Shown here: piece after piece, positions 27,062-36,652 of the stretch | Position numbering within the stretch: the stretch's first letter is position 1 | Layout: every line of letters starts with the position of its first letter | The notes under the pieces: generated by a model | What the model saw: the letters and a program-made list of their open reading frames with translations, nothing else | Database searches by the model: none | What the model was told of the DNA's origin: nothing | Program-made: the position numbers and the translations under genes | DNA from: Arcticibacterium luteifluviistationis | Lineage (GTDB): Bacteria > Bacteroidota > Bacteroidia > Cytophagales > Spirosomataceae | Direction: 5' to 3' | Assembly (NCBI RefSeq): GCF_003258705.1 | Contig: NZ_CP029480.1 | Location: 4,712,001 to 4,776,000 of the forward strand | Length of the DNA stretch: 64,000 nucleotides

Positions 27062-30000
27062 TTAAAATTTGAATTTTAAACCTGCTGCGTAAACTCTAGA
27101 AACTGGAAATTGTCCTCCGTCTAGTCCAATTCCACCAACTTCAGGGTCCATTCCTGAGTATTTAGTGAACGTTAGAAGGTTATCACTACTAACATAAACT
27201 CTTAAACCCGATATAGGTCCTAAAGTAGGGAAGGTGTAACCCAGCACTAGGTTTTTCAACCTTAAGTAGTCGCCACTTTCTAGGTAATAGTCTGAGGCCA
27301 TTTGGAAATTGTTGTTCGGGTCATTGGCAGATATTCTAGGAATGTCTGAAGATGTATTGGTAGGAGACCAAGCATCTAATATTTTATCCCATCTGTTATA
27401 ACCTTGCTCAGAAGCATTAAGTGTAGACTCTTTAAAGGCATTGAAAAGTTTAACACCAGTCACACCTTGAAAGAAAACGCTTAAATCGAAGTTTTTATAA
27501 GTCAGGTTGGTGTTGAAACCATAGGTTAACTTTGGAGCAGCTGATCCCATGTATGAACGGTCGTTATCATCAATTTTTCCATCATTATTTAAATCAACAA
27601 ATTTTAAATCACCTGCTTGAGAATTTGGTTGAATTCTCTCTCCATTGAAAGTATAGCTATTTGCCTCTTCATTGCTTTGGAAAATACCATCAGTTTTGAT
27701 TAACCAATAAGAGTAGTAAGGCTGTCCTACGGTAGACCTGTAAGGACGGATAGTTCCTCTCCAATCATCACCATGAGACCAGAAAGAATCTGCGTTGTCA
27801 TCAATTTCTTCTACTCGGTTTTTGAGCGTAGCTATATTTCCACTAAACTGATAGCCTAAGTCGCCAGATGTTCCATTCCAAGAAGCCATTACTTCAAGAC
27901 CCGTATTTCTAATTTTTCCTTGGTTAATTAAAGGAGCTCCGAAACCATAGGTGTTTGTCCATTCTGTGTCTTGTTGTTTGATAAGATCGTAAGTTAACTT
28001 GTCAAAATAATCAACAGAAAGAGAAAGGCGGTCGTTAAACATATTTACATCCAGTCCAATATCGGTTTGCTGTGACGTTTCCCATGATAAAGCTGGATTT
28101 CTTAAGCTACCCACGTAAAGAGCTGGAGAGAAAGGTGAGTCACTTCCTACTTGGAATGTGTTGTTAGTGCTAAGGGTAGCATAACCGTAATACCTTCCAA
28201 TAGAACCAATGTTTCCTATTTTACCCCAACTAGCTCGTAGTTTTAACAAGTTAATGGCTGGAATATCAAAGAATGGTTCTGAACTAAGCTTCCAAGCGGC
28301 TGTAGCTGCTGGAAATCCTTTTCCTCTATATCCTTCAGCAAGTCTTCCTGCGATGTCATAACGGTAGCTACCAGTTAAAAAGTAGCGATTAGACCAGCTG
28401 TATGAAAGCCTTCCTACGTAAGATAAATTTCTGTCTTTCCAGTCATAGTCGCCAGGTCTGTCTGAGCTGAAAGTTTGTGCGTTTAAGAAAAACTGTGCCC
28501 AGTCTGCTTCGTCTGGGAAATCTCTAGCTCCGGCAGAAAATCCTTTTGCTCCGTTTTCTTGAGCTGTGGTAGAAACCATGGCACCCAAATTATGATTACC
28601 AAAAACACGAGCATAGTTTATAGTGTTTTCCCAAATCCAGTTATAACCTTTGTTGGTATTATAACTTAATGAGTTCTGATTGTTTGGCTTACCTGGCTCT
28701 GTTCTTTTTGGGTCGAAATTTTTATAAAGAGAAGACTGTGAACGGTAAGAGTACCTAGTCAAAAAGTTTAAGCCAGGGATGATATCGGCATAAGTAAGTT
28801 CAGAAACCGACTGTAAATCGTTTCCTTTATTATAGGCCTGATTTCTTAAGAGTGTACCTACTGGATTTATGGCATCACCATGAATCCCCAGATAATCCGA
28901 GTCTCTAGGTCCTACACCACCAAAACTTCCGTCTTCATAATATGGAACTGCAGAGCGAGGCATATAAATGGCCGAAAGGATGGTTCCACTATAGCCACTT
29001 TCTGTTGAAGTACCACGGCTATCACTGTTATTCCAGAAAACTTCTTGACGGAACTTTAAGTGGTCATTAAAACTATATTGACTATTAAACCTTAGCGAGA
29101 TGTTTTCGCTATACGTGTTTAATAAGGTACCTTCATTGTTCTCATATCTTCCTTGAAAAAGAGTAGAAAACTTATCTGTTCCAGCGTTAATAGAAAAGTT
29201 GTGACGCTGAATGGTTCCAATTCTGAAGATTTCGTCTATCCAGTTTGTTCTGGTTACAGCAGCATAAGGGTTCTTAGTTGCATCCCAACCATCTAATGGA
29301 TTTAAACCAGCATTTTGGAAGGCTAAATTAGAAACCAGTGCTTCTTGTTCGGCATTTAATGAGTTTGGTGTTTTCCACGCTTCTTTGGCTCCCATAAAAC
29401 CATTGTACTCTATGGAAGGTTTGCCAGATGTGGCCTGACGTGTGGTAATTAAGATTACACCCGCAGAACCCGAAAAAGCCCCATATATAGCAGCAGATGC
29501 TGCATCTTTTAATACCGTAATTGATTCAATGTCGGCAGGATTATATGGAGCGTTAGGAACGCCATTAACTACATAAAGCACGTTTTCATCTCCTCTAGAA
29601 CCAGTTCCTCTAATTGTTATTTTTGGAGTTTGATTTGGGTGACCACCGTTACTAATGGCAGTTACACCAGGCACTCGGCCCTGAATCATGTTGGCAACGT
29701 CAAGAACGGGTCTGTCTTTGATTTTTTCTACGTTGTCTACACTTACTACCGCGGCAGAAAGGTCTCCTTTCTTTGCAGTACCATAACCAATGACCACCAC
29801 CTCTTTTAGGTCATTCATATTTGGGCTTAAGGTTATGCTAATAGTACTTTGGTTACCTACTACCACCTCTTGGCTTGTGTAACCGATAAAACCAAAAACA
29901 AGAATCGCATTCTCGTCGTTTACTTGGAGACTGTATTCTCCATTTACATCGGTAATTACACCTACATTAGTACCCTTAATGGTAACCGTACATCCTGTTA

Positions 30001-30148
30001 AGGATTCGTTTGTAAGGGCATCGCTCACTATCCCTCTCACTGTTCTTGCGTTTGGCTGATTTGCCAAAGATGTGCCGCAAATAATTGAAAACCCTATTAG
30101 CGACAAACAGAAGTGTCGTAACGAGATTTTTGTTAAAAATTGTCTCAT
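27062..30148 (-). CDS. SusC/RagA-family TonB-dependent outer-membrane transporter
   Basis: 1028 residues. Signal peptide at ~1-30, then a carboxypeptidase-regulatory-like domain (VRGIVSDALTNESLTGCTVT, ~35-110). The plug starts after EVVVIGYGTAKKGDLSAAVV and contains the SusC signature LYVVNGVPNAPYNPADIESI and VLKDAASAAIYGAFSGSAGV. A long beta barrel ends in aromatic-rich VYAAGLKFKF, as needed for outer-membrane insertion. First gene of the SusCD pair. With SusD it imports an oligosaccharide using TonB energy. The upstream region (30149-30703) holds a perfect 12-bp inverted repeat. Confidence 0.95.
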   Translation of the reverse strand: MRQFLTKISLRHFCLSLIGFSIICGTSLANQPNARTVRGIVSDALTNESLTGCTVTIKGTNVGVITDVNGEYSLQVNDENAILVFGFIGYTSQEVVVGNQSTISITLSPNMNDLKEVVVIGYGTAKKGDLSAAVVSVDNVEKIKDRPVLDVANMIQGRVPGVTAISNGGHPNQTPKITIRGTGSRGDENVLYVVNGVPNAPYNPADIESITVLKDAASAAIYGAFSGSAGVILITTRQATSGKPSIEYNGFMGAKEAWKTPNSLNAEQEALVSNLAFQNAGLNPLDGWDATKNPYAAVTRTNWIDEIFRIGTIQRHNFSINAGTDKFSTLFQGRYENNEGTLLNTYSENISLRFNSQYSFNDHLKFRQEVFWNNSDSRGTSTESGYSGTILSAIYMPRSAVPYYEDGSFGGVGPRDSDYLGIHGDAINPVGTLLRNQAYNKGNDLQSVSELTYADIIPGLNFLTRYSYRSQSSLYKNFDPKRTEPGKPNNQNSLSYNTNKGYNWIWENTINYARVFGNHNLGAMVSTTAQENGAKGFSAGARDFPDEADWAQFFLNAQTFSSDRPGDYDWKDRNLSYVGRLSYSWSNRYFLTGSYRYDIAGRLAEGYRGKGFPAATAAWKLSSEPFFDIPAINLLKLRASWGKIGNIGSIGRYYGYATLSTNNTFQVGSDSPFSPALYVGSLRNPALSWETSQQTDIGLDVNMFNDRLSLSVDYFDKLTYDLIKQQDTEWTNTYGFGAPLINQGKIRNTGLEVMASWNGTSGDLGYQFSGNIATLKNRVEEIDDNADSFWSHGDDWRGTIRPYRSTVGQPYYSYWLIKTDGIFQSNEEANSYTFNGERIQPNSQAGDLKFVDLNNDGKIDDNDRSYMGSAAPKLTYGFNTNLTYKNFDLSVFFQGVTGVKLFNAFKESTLNASEQGYNRWDKILDAWSPTNTSSDIPRISANDPNNNFQMASDYYLESGDYLRLKNLVLGYTFPTLGPISGLRVYVSSDNLLTFTKYSGMDPEVGGIGLDGGQFPVSRVYAAGLKFKF

Positions 30149-30237
30149 AGAAAATTATATTGGTTGAAATATTTAAAAAAAGGTAGTTGGTTTATGAAGG
30201 CGTTGCCCATTTGGCTACATAAACCTTTCACGCCCCA

Positions 30238-30304
30238 GCCTAACTTAAATGAATGTACGTAATTTGTTAAACTTATTAATTAAAGTCAATTTTTTAAGTT
30301 AGGC
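30238..30304. repeat. perfect 12-bp inverted repeat upstream of susC
   Basis: GCCTAACTTAAA at 30238-30249 and its exact complement at 30293-30304, 43 AT-rich bases apart, 90-156 bases before the susC start. The spacing is too long for a tight hairpin and fits two binding sites for a regulator or a looped operator (inference). No regulator gene is next to susC. The whole 30149-30703 gap has no ORF and no other feature I can support. Confidence 0.45.
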
Positions 30305-30703
30305 GATGTTTGTAAACAGACAAGGTTATTCGATTTAGCACTAATTAGTATGTTTTCCATACATTAGTTTTTTTTTGAGATCGATTGCTTGCTGTGTTTC
30401 CTTATTCGATTTAATGGTCCATCAATTTTGCTTTAACTTAATGTTGAAATTCAGTTTTAGAGTTTGCTGTTTCGAATGCATAGAGCAAACTTACACTAAG
30501 TGTCGTGGCCAAAAATCAGAGAAGTTATAACTTAAAGAAGGCTTAATATTGAAGCTTTAAAAAGGGCTTAGTTTTAATGATTTCTTGTTTAATAGGTAAT
30601 GATTTAGTGAAGAGTGATCATAGTGCAAATCTTTCTAAAATAAGCCATATGCCGTTTTTGAAGGTATTTAGTCTGGGTCGTTCTTATTCAAGAATTTTTT
30701 AAT

Positions 30704-31387
30704 TTATGGAAGTTGAAATTCAACCATTTCTTCTTCAATAAATCCATCTTCAGCTTTGGGTAAATGATATGGGATTGATTTAACAAAACTGTTAATAGCT
30801 TTTACTGCCAATCTATCTCTAGTGTCTGTCCTTGTTTGTATGGGCATTTCAAGGTTTTTTCGCCATAGTAGTTTACCTGTTTTACCCTCAAAAAGAGAGG
30901 AGGTAAATAGCATTTTTGTTCGAAGATCGTTTGCTTGGGTAGCTCCAGGCCTTCTGGTAGTGGGGTCGGAATAATCGAAGTATTCGCAAAATAAAATGGC
31001 ATCCACATCTAAAAGCTCACCAAGTCTAGCTTTATCCATCGTTTTTAAGGTAGGATAAGTGATTTTGTTTTCATTAAGAATTTCGTTTGTTTTTAAAAAG
31101 CTTTGAATGGATAGCTCTAGTTTTCCTTTACTAACATTTTTTCCCAATGCGGAGAAAAATGTTCTTTGAATATAAGGGCCAGAAATTTCTACCTGTTCTA
31201 TCCAGGTATCTAGTTCTCCTTGTTCTCGCATTTTCCAAGTGGAATAAGGTTCATAAGGAAGAATGGCTATTTTTTTATGACCTGCTGTGGCCTGCTCAAA
31301 ATCTTCGGTAATGTAAGGTGGGTTTTTAGCTACGCCACATCCTATTAAAGTAGAGATTACTATTAGTACAGTTAGGGTTCTGAACAT
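30704..31387 (-). CDS. lipoprotein of the DUF799/GNA1162-like type
   Basis: 227 residues. Lipoprotein signal MFRTLTVLIVISTLIGC (Cys17). The mature domain begins KKIAILPYEPYSTW and later has KARLGELLDVDAILFCEYFD and LFEGKTGKLLWRKNLEMPIQ. This is the pattern of putative lipoproteins related to DUF799/GNA1162 and the CsgG/LpoB nucleotide-binding-like fold: an early KxIAILP strand, LGxLLxVDAIL helix-strand, and KTGxLLW hairpin. These sit in the outer membrane; function is poorly known. Assignment by eye, moderate confidence. A lone gene with its own 150-base upstream region. Confidence 0.65.
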   Translation of the reverse strand: MFRTLTVLIVISTLIGCGVAKNPPYITEDFEQATAGHKKIAILPYEPYSTWKMREQGELDTWIEQVEISGPYIQRTFFSALGKNVSKGKLELSIQSFLKTNEILNENKITYPTLKTMDKARLGELLDVDAILFCEYFDYSDPTTRRPGATQANDLRTKMLFTSSLFEGKTGKLLWRKNLEMPIQTRTDTRDRLAVKAINSFVKSIPYHLPKAEDGFIEEEMVEFQLP

Positions 31388-31537
31388 GTTATTTGGGTTT
31401 TCTATTAAGATCGTGGATTGCCTTTTTGATACTTGTTCTTTTATTATGTGACTTAATATTTTAATAACGAAAGCCTTTGATGGAAAGTGTTTGCTTTTCT
31501 AATGACCATAATTCTTACTTATGGCCATCCAATACTT

Positions 31538-32149
31538 TTACGGAAAAGTAAGCTTAATGCCTTCTGAAATCATTCCTGTACCGATAATAGCCAGAATTAA
31601 ACCCATCAATTTCCCGATGACAGAAATTAGATTTTGACCCACTTTTTTGACAATTATATCACTCCAAGCAAAAGCTATATAGGTGAGAAATATCATAAAG
31701 GCAAAAGTAGCAATGACAATGGCTATTTGAATAAAACTAGCATCTGTCACATTATTCATAGCGGTTACTATTGTTCCTGGCCCCGCCAAGATTGGAATGG
31801 CTAAAGGCGAAATGGCAATGCTGCTGTCTTCACTGTGATGGTTAGTGTTATGTATTTTAGATTTTTGAGACATTAACATCTCAAAACCGACATAAAAAAT
31901 TAGGATGCCACCCGTTATTTTGAAGGCGGGAATGGTAATGTCAAAAACTTCAAAAATGTATTTGCCGGCTACTATAAAACAAACCACTATCAGAAAAGCT
32001 GTGATGGAGGCGGTACGAGCTATTTTTCTTTTGGTTTGTTCATCTTCACCATCTACCAAACCAAGAAAAATTGGCGTAATGGCTATAGGGTTCATAATAG
32101 CAAAGAAACTCATGAATACAGATAAGCCATAAGAGAACAAGTTTTCCAT
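31538..32149 (-). CDS. MarC-family integral membrane protein
   Basis: 203 residues with about six membrane helices, the normal MarC length. Signature residues: FMSFFAIMNPIAITPIFLGL near the start, GGILIFYVGFEMLM, and ISPLAIPILAGPGTIVTAMN. The cytoplasmic loop at ~115-130 is His/Ser-rich (KIHNTNHHSEDSS). The family is annotated as NAAT-type neutral amino acid transporters in some members, but the function of most is not proven. The gene follows the secreted protein gene at 32158 by 8 bases and is probably co-transcribed with it. Confidence 0.92.
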   Translation of the reverse strand: MENLFSYGLSVFMSFFAIMNPIAITPIFLGLVDGEDEQTKRKIARTASITAFLIVVCFIVAGKYIFEVFDITIPAFKITGGILIFYVGFEMLMSQKSKIHNTNHHSEDSSIAISPLAIPILAGPGTIVTAMNNVTDASFIQIAIVIATFAFMIFLTYIAFAWSDIIVKKVGQNLISVIGKLMGLILAIIGTGMISEGIKLTFP

Positions 32150-32157
32150 GCGTCGGT

Positions 32158-32694
32158 TTATTTGAATTTAAAACTTGCTAAATATGGTTCTATCATATCT
32201 TGATAGTGCCTGTATTTTAAAGTTTCGGCGGAGAACGTGACTATATACACCTTGCTGTTTTTTACATGATAATACTGTATCCATGTTTGCCAGATATTGT
32301 TTTTGTTCCCTTTATAAGAGATGACATAGCTTTTTGGGCTGAGTTTCTTTTTCTCCAAAACCTTAAACCCTTTAACCACTTTGGGTAAATAGCCAATTGA
32401 AAAATTAGCATATTTCTCTGCCGTATAACTGGCAGACGAAAGTTTATTGACCGTTAGGTTAACACTTTCTATGTAAGTGTCGTAGCCTCGTAAGGTATCT
32501 GTGGGCGAATGAGCCGTGCACTGTTCTTCTACACAGCCTGCTTTTATGGTCCAAGTGTTTGGTAACTCAATGCTGTAGGTAGGCATGTCAATCAAGAGCG
32601 GAGCTTCCGCATCTAATGTGTCAATTTTTTCAGGTGCTGTTTGTGCTTTTAGCGTAAAGGATACGCTTAGGAGTAAAACAAAAAGGTATTTCAT
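32158..32694 (-). CDS. hypothetical secreted protein
   Basis: 178 residues from the Met that directly begins the signal peptide (MKYLFVLLLSVSFTLKAQ); an ATG at 32706 adds four residues. The mature part starts acidic (DTLDAEAPLLID), has a possible disulfide pair in AGCVEEQCTAH, and contains NLTVNKLSSASYTAEKYANF and SYVISYKGNKNNIWQTWIQYY, resembling the PsbP/DUF1795-like fold that ends in a helix with YHVKNSKVYIVTFSA (weak, by eye). Immediately upstream of marC. Function unknown. Confidence 0.7.
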   Translation of the reverse strand: MKYLFVLLLSVSFTLKAQTAPEKIDTLDAEAPLLIDMPTYSIELPNTWTIKAGCVEEQCTAHSPTDTLRGYDTYIESVNLTVNKLSSASYTAEKYANFSIGYLPKVVKGFKVLEKKKLSPKSYVISYKGNKNNIWQTWIQYYHVKNSKVYIVTFSAETLKYRHYQDMIEPYLASFKFK

Positions 32695-32773
32695 GTAAAG
32701 AAGCATTAGTAAAAATGCAAATTAGTGAGTTTAAGTGAAATATGCGGAATGGATGCCTTTTTGTGATTATTTG

Positions 32774-32862
32774 TTTTCATGGTTTACCGTAAAATAAAAC
32801 CCTCCATTTAGAAAGTGTGAACGGCTGATTTTCAAGTAATTTTAGATTTAAAAATCCGAAAT
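32774..32862 (+). repeat. 89-bp leader repeat, copy 1 (promoter/5'UTR of an S74 gene)
   Basis: Runs from TTTTCATGGTTTACCG up to the base before the ATG at 32863. The same 89 bases recur at 34759-34847 with only about three substitutions, at exactly the same distance from the start codon, although the following coding sequences have drifted much further. Likely contains the promoter and leader; a small GATTT/AAATC dyad lies just before the ATG. Confidence 0.75.
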
Positions 32863-34719
32863 ATGAAAAGATTATTAGCCCTTCTAAGCTTAGTTTTATT
32901 GTCAACCTTAGTTACTGCCCAGTCAGTGCTGATAACCCCTGGTGCTCAAAGTATTAATGGCGATAGCTCCAGTCAGGGTCAATTAAATGCCTATGGTAGT
33001 GGGTTGGTAGTTGGTCCTAAAGTTAAACTTAGCGAAGAAGACCCAGCTAGTAATATGCATACCATGAGTTGTGCATCTGAAATTTTTAATGAATCATTTG
33101 CAGGGACATTAAAGGATCCAACTGGCGATGCGGGTTATACAGGAGGTATTCTTTATGATTGCGACTTTACTTTATACTCAACTAGTGCCTCTTATTTGAC
33201 AACTCAAATTGACTTTCAAGTTTTGGACACAGAATCCGATGGAGATACGGTTTATGTTTTAAATTATAGTAATTCTGAAGTTTTAGGAGCGTATTCTGGT
33301 AATGAGCTACCTCAAACTTTGTTTGTTAATGCTAATGCAATTAGAATTAAGTTTAAGACAGATAATGATGCTAATGTAGGAGCGGGATTTGTTTTGACAT
33401 GGAAAAGTATTATAAAAGATACCACGGTTGCTGCTATCGAAAATTATAGCGGGGAGGGTTTGGTATTTGATGTAGGGTCAAATGCCTTTTGGTCAGGAAA
33501 GCATGCTCCGTTGGATTTCGAAAATAGAGGACTTTTTTCTACCGCAATGGGTTATAACACTAATGCTTCGGGTCAGATGTCTACGTCAATTGGTAATAGT
33601 ACAAGTGCTTCTGGTTTTTTTTCTACGGCAATGGGTTATAAGTCGGATGCTCCTGGTAATTATTCCACAGCTATGGGGTCTGATACCGATGCTTCTGGTG
33701 ATTATTCTACCGCAATGACATATTTTACAAATGCCTCAGGGGATTTTTCTACAGCCATGGGACGCTCTACCACTGCCTCAGGGCGTTCTTCTACAGCTAT
33801 GGGCAATAACACCGAAGCGTCTGGCTATATTTCTACGGCCCTTGGCTATGAGTCAGAAGCTTCTGGGCGTTATTCTACGGTTATTGGGTCTTATAGTAAA
33901 GCTTCTGATGATTACTCTACGGCTATAGGTTATTATACCGAAGCTTCTGGTTCTTACAGCACTGCTTTAGGTACTAGGGCTAGTTCTAATGGGCGTTTTG
34001 GTTCAATGGTTTTGGGTGATTATGTTTCTCACTCGGCAAATTCTTTGAAGGCCGATGCTGGAAATAGACTTCTGGCACGTTTTGATAATGGATATAAATT
34101 TTATACAAACAATGATTTATCGATAAGTAGCATAGGCTTAATGGCTCTACATAATGCCAATTCTTGGTCTAGTATTTCTGATAGTACTAAAAAAGAAAAC
34201 TTCATAGCATCTAATGGAGAAGAGGTACTAAAAAGCGTATCACAAATGCGTATAGGCACATGGAACTATAAAGGGCAAAATGCAAGTAAACATCGTCACT
34301 GGGGTGTGATGGCACAAGACTTCCACCATCATTTTGGTAAAGACGCCTACGGCACCATAGGAAACGACACCACCATAGCCACTGCAGATTTTGATGGTGT
34401 AAGCTTTGCTGCTATTAAAGCTTTGGAAGAAAGAACGCGTGAACTTCAAAGTGACTTAGCTAGTGAAATGAGGTTCTCGGCTTCGCTCGAACTGACAACC
34501 GAGAAGCACGAAAAGAAGATAGAAGAGCTTCAGGAACAACTGCAAAAGCAATTACAACGTAATGAGGCGTATGAGTCAGAACTCCTGTCAATGCGTTCGG
34601 AGACAATGTCAGTTCGAGCGGAGTCGAGAACAGTCCAAGCGGAGTCCAAAGCCCTAAAAGAAGATTTCAAAGAGCTCAAAGAAATGCTGCTAAAGTCTGT
34701 GGCTGTAAAGACGAAATAA
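32863..34719 (+). CDS. YadA-like head-repeat surface protein with S74 chaperone domain (copy 1)
   Basis: 618 residues. Signal peptide to about TAQS (residue 20). Residues ~40-200 form a beta domain (MSCASEIFNESFAGTLKDPT, IRIKFKTDNDANVGAGFVL). Residues ~220-380 are ~14-residue YadA/trimeric-autotransporter head repeats of the form xASGxxSTAMGxxT. The S74-like domain (~430-530) has SDSTKKENFIAS, WGVMAQDFHHHFGKDAYGTI and FDGVSFAAIKALEERT. A long coiled coil ends the protein. The Ser and Lys five apart in SDSTKK match the self-cleavage pair, though the usual Arg is Thr. Probably a trimeric surface fibre. There is a tandem paralogue at 34848. Confidence 0.87.
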   Translation: MKRLLALLSLVLLSTLVTAQSVLITPGAQSINGDSSSQGQLNAYGSGLVVGPKVKLSEEDPASNMHTMSCASEIFNESFAGTLKDPTGDAGYTGGILYDCDFTLYSTSASYLTTQIDFQVLDTESDGDTVYVLNYSNSEVLGAYSGNELPQTLFVNANAIRIKFKTDNDANVGAGFVLTWKSIIKDTTVAAIENYSGEGLVFDVGSNAFWSGKHAPLDFENRGLFSTAMGYNTNASGQMSTSIGNSTSASGFFSTAMGYKSDAPGNYSTAMGSDTDASGDYSTAMTYFTNASGDFSTAMGRSTTASGRSSTAMGNNTEASGYISTALGYESEASGRYSTVIGSYSKASDDYSTAIGYYTEASGSYSTALGTRASSNGRFGSMVLGDYVSHSANSLKADAGNRLLARFDNGYKFYTNNDLSISSIGLMALHNANSWSSISDSTKKENFIASNGEEVLKSVSQMRIGTWNYKGQNASKHRHWGVMAQDFHHHFGKDAYGTIGNDTTIATADFDGVSFAAIKALEERTRELQSDLASEMRFSASLELTTEKHEKKIEELQEQLQKQLQRNEAYESELLSMRSETMSVRAESRTVQAESKALKEDFKELKEMLLKSVAVKTK

Positions 34720-34758
34720 TCGATAAGTAACTTTTGAGGAAAAGTGCTAATTGCTAGA

Positions 34759-34847
34759 TTTTCATGGTTTACCGTAAAATAAAACCCTCCATTTAGAGAG
34801 TGTGAACGACTAATTTTCAAGTAATTTTAGATTTAAAAATCCGAAAT
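34759..34847 (+). repeat. 89-bp leader repeat, copy 2
   Basis: Near-identical to 32774-32862 and at the same distance (89 bases) from the ATG at 34848. Only 39 bases separate it from the stop of the first paralogue, so the tandem duplication carried promoter plus gene. Confidence 0.75.
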
Positions 34848-36512
34848 ATGAAAAAGTTATTAGCCCTTCTAAGTTTAGTTTTAGTGTCAACCTTAGTTAC
34901 AGCCCAGTCGGTATTAATAACCCCAGGTGCCCAAAGTATAAATCGAGATAGCACGAATCAAGACCAATTAAACGTATTCGGTAACGGGCTGCTCGTGGGG
35001 CCAAAAGTTGAATTTACCGAAGACGACCCCGCAAGTAATGTGCATACAATGAGTTGTGCTTCGGAGGTATTAAGTAACTCTTTAGCAGGAACATTGAAAG
35101 ACCCCAATGGCGATGCGGATTATGCTGGAGGGCTTTTTTATGACTGTAGATTTGTTATTTACACATATAACGCCCTTTTTCAAGCCTATCAAATAGATTT
35201 TGAATCTTTAGATACAGAGGCAGATGGTGATACCATTTATGTGCTGGACTATTCTACCAATGAAGTTTTGGGAGCCTATTCTGGCAACACTTTACCTACA
35301 AGTTTAACTGTTAGTCAGAATTTAATAAGAATAAAATTTAAGACGGATAATGATGCCAATGCAGGGGCTGGCTTTGTTTTAAAATGGAAGGCCATCATAT
35401 TGAAGGATGATGGAGCTATGGCTATTCAAAATTATACTGGGGATGGTTTAGTCTATGATGTAGAGTCTCATGCTTTGTTATCAGGGAGACATAGTCTTTT
35501 GGATTTCGAAAATAGAGGTTATTCTTCAACCGCTCTGGGTTTTTTAACAGCAGCGTCCGGTATTTATTCAACCGCTCTGGGTTTTTATACAGAATCCTCA
35601 GGTTATTCTTCAACCGCTCTGGGTAGTTCTACAGAAGCGTCCGGTGATTATTCAACAGCTCTGGGTTATTATTCGGTGGCGTCAGGTTCTTCTTCAACAG
35701 CTATGGGTCGTTCTACAGAAGCGTCCGGTGATTATTCAACAGCTTTGGGTTATTCTACTGCAGCGTCAGGTACTTATTCAACAGCTCTGGGTTATTATTC
35801 AGCAGCGTCTGGTTCTTTTTCAACGGCACTGGGTTATCGTACCAAGGCTTCTGGAAATTACAGTACGGCAATAGGGACTAGAGCATCTACAAATGATTAT
35901 ATTGGATCAATGGTCTTGAGTGATTTTGTATCTAGTTCTGGAGATTCTTTAAAAGCAGATGCCACAGATAGACTTTTAGCCCGTTTTGAAAATGGCTATA
36001 CTTTTTATACGGATAATAACCTCAGCAGTGCCACTAAATATGGTATTATGGCTCATAATAGGGCGAACTCATGGTCATCCGTATCAGATTCTACAAAAAA
36101 GGAAAACTTTATAGCTTCTAATGGCAAAAAAGTGCTAAAAAGTGTCTCACAAATGCGTATCGGTACCTGGAATTATAAAGGAGATGATACTTCAAAAAAT
36201 CGCCACTGGGGTGTGATGGCACAAGATTTCCATCACCATTTTGGTAAAGACGCCTACGGCACCATAGGAAACGACACCACCATAGCCACAGCAGATTTTG
36301 ACGGCGTAAGCTTTGCCGCCATAAAGGCATTAGAAGCTAGGACGAAGAAACTGCAAAATGACTTAGCTAGTGAAAAGAGGTTCTCGGCTTCGCTGGAAGT
36401 CAAAATTGAAAAGCTTGAAGCTCATAATTTGGAACAGTATGCCAGATTGGAAAACGACTTTAAAGAGCTAAAAGAAATGTTATTGAAGTCGGTGGCTTTG
36501 AAAGAGGATTGA
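34848..36512 (+). CDS. YadA-like head-repeat surface protein with S74 chaperone domain (copy 2)
   Basis: 554 residues, paralogue of the gene at 32863. Same signal peptide and N-terminal beta domain, then ~11 head repeats (STALGYYSVASGSS, STAMGRSTEASGDY and so on) over ~215-340. The S74-like domain keeps SDSTKKENFIAS and the segment around GVMAQDFHHHFGKDAYG unchanged from copy 1. The coiled-coil tail is about 60 residues shorter. Repeat sequences within this copy are more alike (TCAACAGCTCTGGG in several) than between copies, as expected of ongoing repeat expansion or conversion. Confidence 0.87.
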   Translation: MKKLLALLSLVLVSTLVTAQSVLITPGAQSINRDSTNQDQLNVFGNGLLVGPKVEFTEDDPASNVHTMSCASEVLSNSLAGTLKDPNGDADYAGGLFYDCRFVIYTYNALFQAYQIDFESLDTEADGDTIYVLDYSTNEVLGAYSGNTLPTSLTVSQNLIRIKFKTDNDANAGAGFVLKWKAIILKDDGAMAIQNYTGDGLVYDVESHALLSGRHSLLDFENRGYSSTALGFLTAASGIYSTALGFYTESSGYSSTALGSSTEASGDYSTALGYYSVASGSSSTAMGRSTEASGDYSTALGYSTAASGTYSTALGYYSAASGSFSTALGYRTKASGNYSTAIGTRASTNDYIGSMVLSDFVSSSGDSLKADATDRLLARFENGYTFYTDNNLSSATKYGIMAHNRANSWSSVSDSTKKENFIASNGKKVLKSVSQMRIGTWNYKGDDTSKNRHWGVMAQDFHHHFGKDAYGTIGNDTTIATADFDGVSFAAIKALEARTKKLQNDLASEKRFSASLEVKIEKLEAHNLEQYARLENDFKELKEMLLKSVALKED

Positions 36513-36615
36513 TTTAGACTATCAGTTTTACTTGTTTTTATTGAGAAGGCTTTGGGTTTTGATATCCGAAGTTTTTTTTTGCAAAAACGACAACGTTTCC
36601 GGCAACACTAAAAAG

Positions 36616-36648
36616 AAAAAAGCCACTGAAATTAATCAGCAGCTTTTT
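36616..36648 (-). terminator. terminator after tRNA-Gln
   Basis: Stem AAAAAGC-CTGA paired with TCAG-GCTTTTT around AATTAA, with A/T runs on both sides. It lies five bases beyond the 3' end of the minus-strand tRNA and can also stop plus-strand readthrough from the S74 gene. Confidence 0.65.
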
Positions 36649-36652
36649 CTTG

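Noticed and set aside
33530-35870. Short regularly spaced repeats considered as a CRISPR array
   Set aside because: The repeats are coding, contiguous and imperfect, with no unique spacers and no cas genes.
33482-35874. Repetitive small plus- and minus-strand ORFs inside the S74 head-repeat genes
   Set aside because: Out-of-frame readings of the 14-residue repeats; biased Leu/Gln composition is an artefact of the repeat.
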